From assembly GCF_002803155.1 (NCBI RefSeq), contig NZ_NNBP01000033.1, positions 36,782 to 100,781 on the forward strand: a stretch of 64,000 nucleotides of DNA, read 5' to 3'. This DNA is from Streptomyces sp. CB02959 (GTDB lineage: Bacteria; Actinomycetota; Actinomycetes; Streptomycetales; Streptomycetaceae). Positions 26,190 to 34,354 of this stretch are shown here, piece by piece (the stretch's first letter is position 1; each line of letters begins with the position of its first letter). The notes beneath the pieces were generated by a model that was not told the DNA's origin, did no database searches, and was given only the letters and a program-made list of their open reading frames with translations. Both the position numbers and the translations under genes were made by a program.

Positions 26190-26768
26190 ATGCAGCACGC
26201 CGTGAACACCGCACTCGTCGTCACACTGTGGGCCTGGGCGGCGGCCGAGGTCCTGCTCCAGGTACGGCAGCGGACCCGCAGCGAGCGGACCGAGCGGACC
26301 GAGCGGCTCAGCCTCCTGCTCTTCGTGGTGCTGATCGGTGGCGGGATCGCGCTGGCGGCGCCCATCCGGCACGCGGTGCCCGCCCTGTCGTATTCCACCC
26401 AGTCGCCGGCCGTGCGGTCGGCGGTGCTGGCCGTGGCCTGGGCCGGGACAGCGCTCCGACTGTGGGCCATCGTCACGCTGGGCCGCTTCTTCCGCGGCAC
26501 GGTGCACATCCAGCACGGTCACCGGGTCGTCGCCTCGGGGCCGTACCGGTACGTGCGGCACCCCGCCTACACCGGCTTCCTGCTCGCCGCGGCGGACCTC
26601 GCACTGCTCCTGGACAACGCCGCGTCCTGGCTGGTGCTCACCGTCTGCTGCCTGCTCGCGGTGGGCTACCGGATACACGTCGAGGAGCGGATGCTGCTCG
26701 ACGCCCTGGGCGAGGAGTACCAGGCGTACGCGGCCCGGACCCGCAGGCTCGTACCGGGCGTGTGGTGA
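26190..26768 (+). CDS. Isoprenylcysteine carboxyl methyltransferase family membrane protein
   Basis: A 192-residue protein with about five membrane segments. It carries the ICMT/NNMT-type C-terminal signature: GPYRYVRHPAYTGFLL, then HVEERMLLDALGEEYQAYAARTRRLVPGVW. Bacterial members are presumed SAM-dependent methyltransferases acting at the membrane, but substrates are unknown. ATG 26190 is preceded by GGGAGG. It stands alone between the sbnA hairpin and the reverse MarR gene, so membership in the Dap cluster is uncertain. Confidence 0.85.
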   Translation: MQHAVNTALVVTLWAWAAAEVLLQVRQRTRSERTERTERLSLLLFVVLIGGGIALAAPIRHAVPALSYSTQSPAVRSAVLAVAWAGTALRLWAIVTLGRFFRGTVHIQHGHRVVASGPYRYVRHPAYTGFLLAAADLALLLDNAASWLVLTVCCLLAVGYRIHVEERMLLDALGEEYQAYAARTRRLVPGVW

Positions 26769-26838
26769 TGCCCGGCATCGTCGGCCCCGGGGCCCGACGT
26801 CCTCCGGACCGCACTCCTCTGACCGCCGTCCTCGGACG

Positions 26839-27327
26839 TCACCCTTCGGAGTCCTCGAGGAACTCCGCGACACGGAAGAGGGCGGGCAGCGCAGCCCGCA
26901 CGGCTGCGCGATCGGCCTCCTCCAACGACTCCAGGGCGGCGTCCAGTCGGCTCTCGTGGGCGCGGGTCCAGGCGTCGAGCTGACTTCGGCCCGCGCCGGT
27001 CAGGGTGACGACGGAGACGCGGCGGTCCGCGGGGTCGACGGCACGGGCGACCAACCCGGCCTGGATCATCTGCCCGACCAGGCCGCTGACCGTACTGGCC
27101 GCCAGCCGCTGGCGGGCGGCCAGGTCCCCGATCCTGGCGGGCGAGTGCTCGGCGAGCACCTGGAGGAGTTCGACCTGGGCCATGGGCAGCGTCTCCCACG
27201 GGTAATCGGTGCGGATCGACGCACGCAGGGCACGCCGCAGGCGTGTGACGGCCTCGGTCAGCAGACGGGAATCCGTGGCGTTCCCCGTCCGGTGCGCGGG
27301 GAGGCGGGAGCGGGACTGCGGAGGCAT
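26839..27327 (-). CDS. MarR-family transcriptional regulator
   Basis: 162 residues. The winged helix is clear: IGDLAARQRLAASTVSGLVGQMIQAGLVA followed by the wing DPADRRVSVVTLT. It is not close to the two MarR paralogues at 5 and 10 kb. It diverges from lgt with 120 bases between them, so it could control lgt or itself. No obvious palindrome was found in that gap. Confidence 0.86.
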   Translation of the reverse strand: MPPQSRSRLPAHRTGNATDSRLLTEAVTRLRRALRASIRTDYPWETLPMAQVELLQVLAEHSPARIGDLAARQRLAASTVSGLVGQMIQAGLVARAVDPADRRVSVVTLTGAGRSQLDAWTRAHESRLDAALESLEEADRAAVRAALPALFRVAEFLEDSEG

Positions 27328-27447
27328 GCAGGCACTTTACCCGCGCTGTGCACGGGCCATCCTGGGAGAAATTTCGGTGTCCGATGTAATCTCGGGCCCG
27401 TCCCTCCCGGCAGACGGCCGGGTCCGCCCGTGAGAACGGTCGACCGT

Positions 27448-28314
27448 ATGAACCTGGCGTATCTGCCGAGCCCCTCGCAGGGGGTCTGGCACCTGGGCCC
27501 CGTGCCCATCCGCGCGTATGCACTGTGCATCATCCTCGGCATCTTCGTGGCGGTGTGGCTGTCACAGCGCCGGTGGGCGGCGCGGGGCCGGGATCCGCAG
27601 GAGATCGCCGACATCGCGATGTGGGCGGTGCCGTTCGGTCTGCTCGGCGGCCGGCTCTACCACGTGATCACCGATCCGGAGCTGTACTTCGCACCGGGCA
27701 AGCGCCCCATCGAGGCGCTCTATGTGTGGAACGGCGGGCTCGGCATCCCCGGCGCGGTCGCCCTCGGCGCGTTCGGTGCCTGGCTCGGCTGCCGTCGGCG
27801 CGGCATCAAACTGGCCGACTTCGCGGACGCGGTCGCCCCCGGCCTGGTCCTGGCCCAGGGAATCGGCCGCTGGGGCAACTACTTCAATCAGGAGCTCTAC
27901 GGCGCCCCGACCAGCCTGCCGTGGAAGCTGCTGATCGACCCCGCGCACCGGCCCCCGGACAGCCCCACCGTCGCCTTCTACCACCCCACGTTCCTCTACG
28001 AATCCCTGTGGGACGTCGGCGTCATGGCCCTGCTGCTCTGGCTCGACCGGCGTCACCGGCTCCCGCGCGGCCGACTGTTCGCCATCTACGTCCTGGCCTA
28101 CGCGGCGGGCCGCGTCTGGATCGAAGCGCTCCGCATCGACCATGCCAACCACTTCCTGGGCCTGCGCCTGAACGACTGGGTCTCGGTGGCCCTGATCGTC
28201 TCGTCGTTCGCCTACCTCGTCGCCACCCAGCGCCGGACCGCTCCGCCGGACACCGAACCGGGCGACGACGCGACCGCGAAGGACGGAACCGCCAAGGACC
28301 TCCGGGACGCGTAG
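27448..28314 (+). CDS. lgt: Prolipoprotein diacylglyceryl transferase
   Basis: A 288-residue polytopic membrane enzyme that attaches diacylglycerol from phosphatidylglycerol to the lipobox Cys of prolipoproteins. The family signature GRWGNYFNQELYG is present, with PIRAYALCIILG near the start and the essential His/Tyr-containing HPTFLYESLWD. ATG 27448 is the likely start; GTG 27430 is in frame upstream. The C-terminal tail is charged. Streptomyces often encode two Lgt enzymes; this one lies in an accessory region and is followed by its own terminator, so it may be the second copy. Confidence 0.93.
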   Translation: MNLAYLPSPSQGVWHLGPVPIRAYALCIILGIFVAVWLSQRRWAARGRDPQEIADIAMWAVPFGLLGGRLYHVITDPELYFAPGKRPIEALYVWNGGLGIPGAVALGAFGAWLGCRRRGIKLADFADAVAPGLVLAQGIGRWGNYFNQELYGAPTSLPWKLLIDPAHRPPDSPTVAFYHPTFLYESLWDVGVMALLLWLDRRHRLPRGRLFAIYVLAYAAGRVWIEALRIDHANHFLGLRLNDWVSVALIVSSFAYLVATQRRTAPPDTEPGDDATAKDGTAKDLRDA

Positions 28315-28320
28315 CGGCAG

Positions 28321-28349
28321 GCCCCGCCGCCATCCCTCGGCGGCGGGGC
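28321..28349. terminator. Terminator after lgt
   Basis: GCCCCGCCGCC / GGCGGCGGGGC, an 11-bp perfect stem with a 7-base loop, starts six bases after the lgt stop. Confidence 0.85.
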
Positions 28350-28494
28350 GCAGACGTCCGAATCAAGGCGTAGGTTCACCCCAATCCTGGGAAGCAGAGC
28401 TGTTCAAGCCGAGATTCCCGTGCTGGCATGCGCTCGTCATCCCACTCCTGGTGTGCCCGCGCCGCGGGTCCAGGACGACCGGAAGGAAGAGCCC

Positions 28495-29148
28495 ATGCTC
28501 AGCACGCTCAGTGCTGGTACCGCTGTGGCAGCCTTGCTCCTCGGATCGGCATCCCCCACCACGCCAGCGCGGTTCGGCGACGACCCGCCCACCGGAAAGA
28601 TCACCATCACCGTCGCCACGGTCAACGGATCCGGGTGCAGACCCGGCAGCGCCGCGGTGGCCGTCGCCCCCGACAACACCGCGTTCACCGTCACCTACAG
28701 CGAATACCTCGCCCAGGTGGGCGGCAGCAGCAAACCGACCGACGCCCGCAAGAACTGCCAGATCGCCCTCAACGTGCACGTCCCGCAGGGCTTCACCTAC
28801 GCCGTCGCGCGGGCCGACTACCGCGGTTACGCCTCGCTGTCCCCCGGCGCCAAGGGCCTGGAGCAGGCGAACTACTACTTCCAGGGCCAGCCGGAGACGG
28901 CCCGCAAGAGCCACACCTTCGCGGGCCCCTACGACACCAACTGGCAGACCTCGGACGAGACCGACGTCGACCAGCTCGTCTACGCGCCCTGCGGCGAGGA
29001 ACGCTACTTCAACATCAACACCGAAATGCGGGTGGACGGCACGTCGGCGGACCCCAAGTCCACCAGTTTCATGGCCATGGACTCCACCGACGGCAGCATC
29101 AACACCCTGTACCAGTTCGCCTGGAAGCAGTGCCCCGCGCGTAGGTAG
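28495..29148 (+). CDS. Secreted DUF4360 domain protein
   Basis: A 217-residue exported protein. A short signal peptide (LSAGTAVAALLLGSASP) is followed by a DUF4360-like domain, with GKITITVATVNGSGCRPGSA early and the Cys pairs NGSGC, KNCQIAL, APCGEE and WKQCPA. DUF4360 proteins are small secreted beta-rich proteins in actinomycetes and fungi with unknown function. ATG 28495 follows GGAAGGAAG. It is a single-gene unit ending at a bidirectional terminator. Confidence 0.85.
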   Translation: MLSTLSAGTAVAALLLGSASPTTPARFGDDPPTGKITITVATVNGSGCRPGSAAVAVAPDNTAFTVTYSEYLAQVGGSSKPTDARKNCQIALNVHVPQGFTYAVARADYRGYASLSPGAKGLEQANYYFQGQPETARKSHTFAGPYDTNWQTSDETDVDQLVYAPCGEERYFNINTEMRVDGTSADPKSTSFMAMDSTDGSINTLYQFAWKQCPARR

Positions 29149-29177
29149 TCGGCAGCGGCCGGCCCGGAGACCGGTCC

Positions 29178-29207
29178 GGGGCCCGTACGCCGGTGCGTAC
29201 GGGCCCC
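29178..29207. terminator. Bidirectional terminator
   Basis: GGGGCCCGTACGC-CGGT-GCGTACGGGCCCC is a perfect 13-bp stem between convergent genes. Confidence 0.9.
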
Positions 29208-29236
29208 GCGTCAAGTCCCTTCGGTGCGTGCGCCGT

Positions 29237-30457
29237 TCACGCAGTCGTCGCGCGTTCGGCGACCGCCGTGGCCGCCAGGCGGCGCTCCGCGAGTTCGGTC
29301 AGGAGCGCCGCCTGGCGGTGGAGCACCCGGTCGTCGAAGACGGCGCGCGGCGAGTGGTTCATCGGGGCGTGCTGCCAGTCACTTCCCTCCGGGGCGGCGC
29401 CCACCAGCAGCATCGCTCCGGGGACGCGCTGCAGGACGTATGCGAAGTCCTCGGAACCGTTGGTGGGTATCGGGGACTCCCACACCTCCTGCGGCGGGAG
29501 CACGTCGCGGGCGGTGGCCAGGGCGAAGGCGGTCTCGTCCGCGTCGTTGACGGTGACCGGATAGTGCCTGGCGTAGTCGGCCTCCGCTTCCAGGCCGTGC
29601 GCGTCCGCGATCGAGCGCACCAGACGGGGCAGTCCCGCGGCGAGCTGTTCCCGGGCGCGTTCCGAATAGCTGCGCACGGTGGCCCGGAACTCGGCGGTGT
29701 CGGGGATGACGTTGGCCTGGGTGCCGGCGTGGAAGGTGCCGACGGTGACGACGACCGGGTCGAAGATGTCGAAGGTGCGGGTCACCCAGCTCTGCAGGGC
29801 GGTGACCATCTCGCAGGCCACCGGGACGGGGTCCTTGGCGGTGGCCGGCGTCGAGCCGTGACCGCCCTTGCCGCGCACCGTCACCGTCAGCAGGTCGGAG
29901 GCGGAGGTGATGGTGCCGGAGCGGGTGACGACCACTCCCCCGGGCACCTGGTTGGCCGCCACATGCAGCGCGTACGCCGCGTCGAGCGGCTTGCCCGCCG
30001 CGTCCAGCACGCCTTCCGTGATCATCGTGCCGGCGCCGTTGTGCCCCTCCTCGCCCGGTTGGAACATGAACACCACGTCGCCGTGCAGGTGCTCCCGGCG
30101 TTCGGCCAACAGCCGGGCCGCGCCGACCAGTCCGGCGGTGTGCAGGTCGTGTCCGCAGGCGTGCATCCGGCCGGGGACCTCGGAGGCGTAGGCCACACCG
30201 CTGTCCTCGGTGACCGGCAGGGCGTCCATGTCGCCCCGCAGCAGCACCGCACCGCCGGGTCGGCCGCCCCGGAGGACGGCGGTCACCGAAGTGAGTCCCG
30301 TGCCGAGGGTGATCTCCAACGGCAGCCCGTCGAGCGCCGCGAGCACCTTCTCCTGTGTGCGCGGCAGCGCCAGGCCCAACTCCGGCTCCCGGTGCAGCGA
30401 CCGGCGCAGCCGCTCCAGCTCGGGCTGCAGTTCCTTGGCGCGTTCCACTGCCGACAT
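29237..30457 (-). CDS. M20-family amidohydrolase
   Basis: A 406-residue metal-dependent amidohydrolase of the hippurate/N-acyl-amino-acid hydrolase type. Seen motifs are GDMDALPV, HACGHDLHTA, FQPGEEGHNGA and GGHGSTP, with NGSEDFAY near the C-terminus; these supply the metal and catalytic ligands. ATG 30457 is chosen because homology starts there (MSAVERAKELQPELE). It diverges from an Lrp/AsnC regulator with a palindrome between them, so the regulator probably controls this gene. The acyl or amino acid substrate is unknown. Confidence 0.9.
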   Translation of the reverse strand: MSAVERAKELQPELERLRRSLHREPELGLALPRTQEKVLAALDGLPLEITLGTGLTSVTAVLRGGRPGGAVLLRGDMDALPVTEDSGVAYASEVPGRMHACGHDLHTAGLVGAARLLAERREHLHGDVVFMFQPGEEGHNGAGTMITEGVLDAAGKPLDAAYALHVAANQVPGGVVVTRSGTITSASDLLTVTVRGKGGHGSTPATAKDPVPVACEMVTALQSWVTRTFDIFDPVVVTVGTFHAGTQANVIPDTAEFRATVRSYSERAREQLAAGLPRLVRSIADAHGLEAEADYARHYPVTVNDADETAFALATARDVLPPQEVWESPIPTNGSEDFAYVLQRVPGAMLLVGAAPEGSDWQHAPMNHSPRAVFDDRVLHRQAALLTELAERRLAATAVAERATTA

Positions 30458-30491
30458 GCCGAATCCCACTCCTGTCGCTCGGGGGTTGCCT

Positions 30492-30510
30492 GGTACGGTC
30501 CGCCCGTACC
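30492..30510. promoter_or_regulatory. Inverted repeat between amidohydrolase and Lrp genes
   Basis: GGTACGG-TCCGC-CCGTACC is a 7-bp perfect inverted repeat placed 35 bases upstream of the amidohydrolase ATG and 66 bases upstream of the Lrp gene. It is a candidate operator for both. Confidence 0.5.
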
Positions 30511-30576
30511 GAGTCCAGACTGAAGGATGAGCCGACCGGTGGGCCGAATCCGCCGGAAAAACGCAAGGAGGCGTTC

Positions 30577-31650
30577 TTGGCGCAGGATTCCGGGCCACCG
30601 CCCCGGTCCCTGGATCATGTCGATCAGGCCCTGGTGCACGCCCTGCAGATCGCCCCGCGGGCCAGTTGGACCCGGATCGGTGCCGCGCTCGGCCTGGACG
30701 CGGTGACGGTGGCCAGGCGCTGGCACCGGCTGACCGAGGCCGGTGCCGCCTGGATCAGTTGTCACCCCGCCCCGGTGCTGGCCGCGTCGGGCCAGGGGTG
30801 TCTGGCCTTCGTCGAGGTCGACTGCGCGCCCGGCCGGCTGCGCGGGGTCGCCCGGGCGCTGGCCGCCGCACCGCACGTCGCGGCGCTCTCCCACGTCACC
30901 GGGGACCACGACCTGCAGTTGAACGTCATGGCCCGGGATCCGGCCGCGCTGTCCCGCTGGATGACGCACGACCTCGCCGCGCTGGACGGCATCCTGGCCG
31001 TCCGTACGCATCTGGCGGGTCCGGTCCACACCGAGGGCAGCCGGTGGCGTCTGCGGGCCCTCGACCGGAGTCAGATCGCCCGGCTCGCCGCGGCCGCGCC
31101 CCGTACCAGTCCCGACACCCCGGCCTTCACCCTCGACGAGCTGGACCAACGTCTGGTCACCGCGTTGTCCGTGGACGGCCGGGCCACCTACCGGGCGCTG
31201 GCCGAGCAGTGCGGCGCCGGTCCCGACACCGTGCGCCGTCACGTCGGCCGGCTCTTCGCCGCGGACATGCTGCACGCCCGGTGCGAGGTCGCCCGCCCGC
31301 TGTCGGAGTGGCCGGTCACGGTGAGCCTGTGGGGCCATGTCCCGGCCGCCCGGCTGCGCGAGGTGACACGCCGGGTCACCGGGATGCGCGAGGTCCGCCT
31401 GTGCGCCAGCGTCATCAGCCGCCACAACCTGCACCTGGTCGCCTGGGTGCGCTCCCTCGACGACGCCCAGCGCTTCGAGGTCCGCCTCGCCGAACGGGCC
31501 CCGGACCTGACCGTCACCGAACGCGCGGTCGCTCTCTGGCCCATGAAGCACGGCGGCCAGCTGCTCGACGAGGAGGGCTACCGGATCGGGGCGACACCGC
31601 TGGCACTCTGGGCGGAGCCCACGGGCCGGGCGGCCACCGGGCGCGGCTGA
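30577..31650 (+). CDS. Lrp/AsnC-family transcriptional regulator (double-length)
   Basis: A 357-residue protein with two tandem Lrp/AsnC units. The first helix-turn-helix begins LDHVDQALVHALQIAPRASW; the second, LDELDQRLVTALSVDGRATY, starts about 190 residues later. Each is followed by a RAM-type ligand domain. Duplicated Lrp proteins of this length are common in Streptomyces. Start TTG 30577 is preceded by AAGGAGG at ideal spacing, whereas the longer open frame upstream lacks a signal. It is divergent from the M20 amidohydrolase, its probable target. Confidence 0.88.
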   Translation: MAQDSGPPPRSLDHVDQALVHALQIAPRASWTRIGAALGLDAVTVARRWHRLTEAGAAWISCHPAPVLAASGQGCLAFVEVDCAPGRLRGVARALAAAPHVAALSHVTGDHDLQLNVMARDPAALSRWMTHDLAALDGILAVRTHLAGPVHTEGSRWRLRALDRSQIARLAAAAPRTSPDTPAFTLDELDQRLVTALSVDGRATYRALAEQCGAGPDTVRRHVGRLFAADMLHARCEVARPLSEWPVTVSLWGHVPAARLREVTRRVTGMREVRLCASVISRHNLHLVAWVRSLDDAQRFEVRLAERAPDLTVTERAVALWPMKHGGQLLDEEGYRIGATPLALWAEPTGRAATGRG

Positions 31651-31659
31651 CGCACCGCC

Positions 31660-31697
31660 GGGCCCGGTCCACGGGTTGATCCCGTCGAACCGGGCCC
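31660..31697. terminator. Terminator between Lrp and thioesterase genes
   Basis: GGGCCCGGT and ACCGGGCCC enclose a second inner stem (CACGGG / CCCGT). The hairpin lies between convergent genes. Confidence 0.65.
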
Positions 31698-31760
31698 TGG
31701 CCCTGGTGCCCATCGCTTCCAGGCCGCCCCCGCCGACCGCCGGAGGAGGCCCGCGCGCCC

Positions 31761-32513
31761 TCAGGAGGTGAAGTGCCCCCGCAGCAGGTCGATGATGGCC
31801 GGGGCCTCGGAGCTGAGGAAGAAGTGCCCGCCCGGATAGACCTTGAGGTCGAAGTCCCCGGTGGTGTGGCCGCGCCACGCCTCGGCCTCGTCCAGGGAGG
31901 TCTTGGGGTCGCGGTCGCCGGTGAGGACGGTCAGCGGGGCCCGGACGGTGATGTCGGGCGCGCAGCGGTAGGTCTCGATGGCCCGGTAGTCGCTGCGGAT
32001 GGCGGGCAGGATCATCCGCAGGATCTCCTCGTCGCCGAGCAGCGCGTCGTCGGTCCCGGCGAGCTGCTTCAGTTCCTGCACGAGGCCGTCGTCGGACCGC
32101 CGGTGGACGGACTCGGCACGGAGCCGGGAGGGGGCACGGCGGCCGGAGGCGAAGAGGCGGGTCAGCTCACCGCCGTCGGCCTCGAAGCGCCGGGCCACCT
32201 CGAAGGCCAGGGTCGCGCCCATGCTGTGTCCGAAGAAGGTGCTCGGCCGCCCGTCGAGGAGGAGGGGGCGCAGCGCGTCGTAGACCTGGTCGGCCAAGGT
32301 GCCGAGGTCATCGATGCCGGCTTCCTTGTGCCGGTCCTGGCGCCCGGGGTACTGGAGCGCGAACACCTCGGCCACCGAGGAGAGTTGCGCGGACACGGGG
32401 TGGTAGAAGGAGGCTGAGCCGCCCGCGTGCGGGAAACAGAAGAGCTGGGCCGGGGCTGCCGGTGCCCGGTGGAAGCACCGGGCCCACAGGCTCTCCTCGG
32501 TGGACGTCGTCAT
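31761..32513 (-). CDS. Type II thioesterase (GrsT family)
   Basis: A 250-residue alpha/beta hydrolase. It has FCFPHAGGSASFY near the N-terminus, the nucleophile motif FFGHSMGATLAFEVA, an Asp in LTGDRDP and the catalytic His in YPGGHFF. Such stand-alone thioesterases clear mis-primed or stalled carrier domains in NRPS and PKS systems. ATG 32513 is preceded by AGGAGGT. The only NRPS in the window is 9 kb away, so a service role for the Dap synthetase is possible but not shown by linkage. Confidence 0.9.
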   Translation of the reverse strand: MTTSTEESLWARCFHRAPAAPAQLFCFPHAGGSASFYHPVSAQLSSVAEVFALQYPGRQDRHKEAGIDDLGTLADQVYDALRPLLLDGRPSTFFGHSMGATLAFEVARRFEADGGELTRLFASGRRAPSRLRAESVHRRSDDGLVQELKQLAGTDDALLGDEEILRMILPAIRSDYRAIETYRCAPDITVRAPLTVLTGDRDPKTSLDEAEAWRGHTTGDFDLKVYPGGHFFLSSEAPAIIDLLRGHFTS

Positions 32514-32941
32514 GGGGGGACCTCCTAGGGGCGAACAAAGTGGCACACTTCGCCGGGCAGCAGTAGCCGGACGCCTCGACCGCGGAGCTGCCGTGGCGCC
32601 CTGTGCACGCCGCCACTACCGGTCGAACGCGTGGTCACACCGTAACTCCGCGGCTCGCGAAGGGCTTTCCGAGCCGCGGAAGTCATTGCACATGATCGCA
32701 CTGTGGGTGATTCCGTAGTTCTTTGGGTTTCTTCGGAAGAGACCGGGAAACCCCTCCCGGTGGCCGGAATCCGGCGTCCGGCCGCCTGAGCCCGCCGGCA
32801 CACCACGCCCACCTTCCTCCTCTTTGCCCGCCACTTACCAGCAGCCGCCCCACTGTCAACTCACCACACACGCCAACCACGTTCGGATGAACCCTGCCGG
32901 CTTCTCCTTACGCCACGGGGCGAAATAGGTCATACAGAACT
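32514..32941. other. Intergenic region, no supported gene
   Basis: About 430 bases, less GC-rich than average, between the divergent thioesterase and DUF6207 genes. No open frame shows motifs or convincing codon bias. Promoters for both genes are expected here. Confidence 0.6.
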
Positions 32942-33208
32942 GTGCATATCCACGAGGAACATGTCAGCGAGCCCGGCATGGTCGTCATCGACGTCACCGC
33001 CGCGGACGAAGCCACCGCCACCCTTGCCGCGGCCGAGCTGGGGCGCCTGTGGCGTTCCAGCGGCCCCTCCGCACCCTGGCACACACCGGGTCGGCCCGGC
33101 GTTTCCGTCCGCGCCTATCTGGATCTGCGGCACCGCCCCGTGGCGGTGACCGACGAGGTGCATCCGCTGCCCGCGTCGCGGCGGCGGGACCGGGCCCACG
33201 GCAAGTAG
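32942..33208 (+). CDS. DUF6207 family protein
   Basis: 88 residues starting at GTG 32942. The pattern HVSEPGMVVIDVTAADEATA, then WRSSGPSAPWHTPGRPGVSVRAYLDLRH, matches DUF6207, a Streptomyces family of small proteins with unknown function that are often present in several copies per genome. There is no signal peptide or membrane segment. No operon partner is seen. Confidence 0.78.
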   Translation: MHIHEEHVSEPGMVVIDVTAADEATATLAAAELGRLWRSSGPSAPWHTPGRPGVSVRAYLDLRHRPVAVTDEVHPLPASRRRDRAHGK

Positions 33209-33428
33209 GACCTTCTCACCACCGCGGCACGGCCGAGCAGGACCGCCACCACCGCGGCCACGAGGTTGACGGAAGACTCCACGCCCGGCCGACGAGGGCG
33301 CTCCATCGACGACACGACTCCGGTGCCCCGCACCGTCGGGTCGTCGTCCGCACACCGACGCCCACCGGCCGGAAGGTGTCCGGGCATTTCCGGGAAATAT
33401 GCCGTACCGATCCCTCACCACGGGCACC

Positions 33429-34169
33429 ATGATGCCCATGACAACAGAGGACTTCGGCGCCCCAGGCAGCACCGCCGACACCGATCAGCCCCACTCCCCC
33501 GCGCACCCGGCTCCGCCCGTCGCGGCGCGCGCCCTGTGGACGCGGCCTTGGGCCGTCGGCCTGGCCGGCCTGGTAATCGGCGCCGCGGCGGTGGGGGTCG
33601 CCTGGCTGAGCCTCGCGGACGGCGCGAGCAGTCCGGCGGGCGGCGGGCCGGGCCGGACCTCGACCGCCGAACTGCCCCTCCCCACCACGTTGGGGAAGTT
33701 CGTGGGGTTCCAGGAGGCGGTGCGCCGCTCCGCCGGCCGCGGTGCGGGCCAGGCATCGCAGCGGACCGTCAAGTCCGATGAGGAGAGCACGAAGTCGCTG
33801 TCCGCCGCGTACGGTGGGACCGCGGCCGCCGTCCGCACCTACGCGCAGGCCGATCTGACCACCACCATCGTGGTCACCGCGGTCCGCGGCTGGACCCCCG
33901 CGCCGTTCGCCGTCTACGAGGACCCGTCGGCCCTCGGCGTGGTCAGACCCCTGCACGAGGTCCGCGCAGTGGGCGAGGTCTCCTGCGCGATAGTCAACCA
34001 GGTGACGCCGACGGGCCAGACACCCCGACCGGATTCGGTGAACGTCGACTACTGCCAGCGCACCCGGGACGGCCTGACCGTCACGGTCCGCAACGTCAGC
34101 GGGGACCTCCGCAACAGCCCCGAGCAGATCGCGGCCCTGGTCGACGACGTCTGGTCCGACCTGGCCTGA
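33429..34169 (+). CDS. Single-pass membrane protein of unknown function
   Basis: About 246 residues with one membrane helix (WAVGLAGLVIGAAAVGVAWLS, residues about 40-60) after a Pro/Ala-rich cytoplasmic N-terminus, then an extracytoplasmic domain of about 170 residues ending with QIAALVDDVWSDLA. Several ATGs (33429, 33432, 33438) are possible starts, none with a strong ribosome site. I do not recognise the family; it looks like one of the many actinomycete membrane-anchored hypothetical proteins. It ends before the phosphatase gene. Confidence 0.7.
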   Translation: MMPMTTEDFGAPGSTADTDQPHSPAHPAPPVAARALWTRPWAVGLAGLVIGAAAVGVAWLSLADGASSPAGGGPGRTSTAELPLPTTLGKFVGFQEAVRRSAGRGAGQASQRTVKSDEESTKSLSAAYGGTAAAVRTYAQADLTTTIVVTAVRGWTPAPFAVYEDPSALGVVRPLHEVRAVGEVSCAIVNQVTPTGQTPRPDSVNVDYCQRTRDGLTVTVRNVSGDLRNSPEQIAALVDDVWSDLA

Positions 34170-34354
34170 CCCCGAACAGTCGGTCTCCCCGGTTCGCCCC
34201 GCTCACGCGCTCGCACCGACGCCGCCCGCGCCACCGCCTTCGAACCCCTCGCGAAAGGCGCACACCCGCCGCGGGCACCACTGAGGCGTCCGCCGTGCCG
34301 AACCGGGGACCTGAAGTACCCCTCACCAACCCCCCTCTCTCCAAAGGCCGTTAC

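Noticed and set aside
34185..34215. A possible PHO box upstream of the secreted phosphatase (GGTTCGCCCCGCTCACGCG)
   Set aside because: Only a loose match to tandem GTTCACC units and about 150 bases from the start; not strong enough to report.
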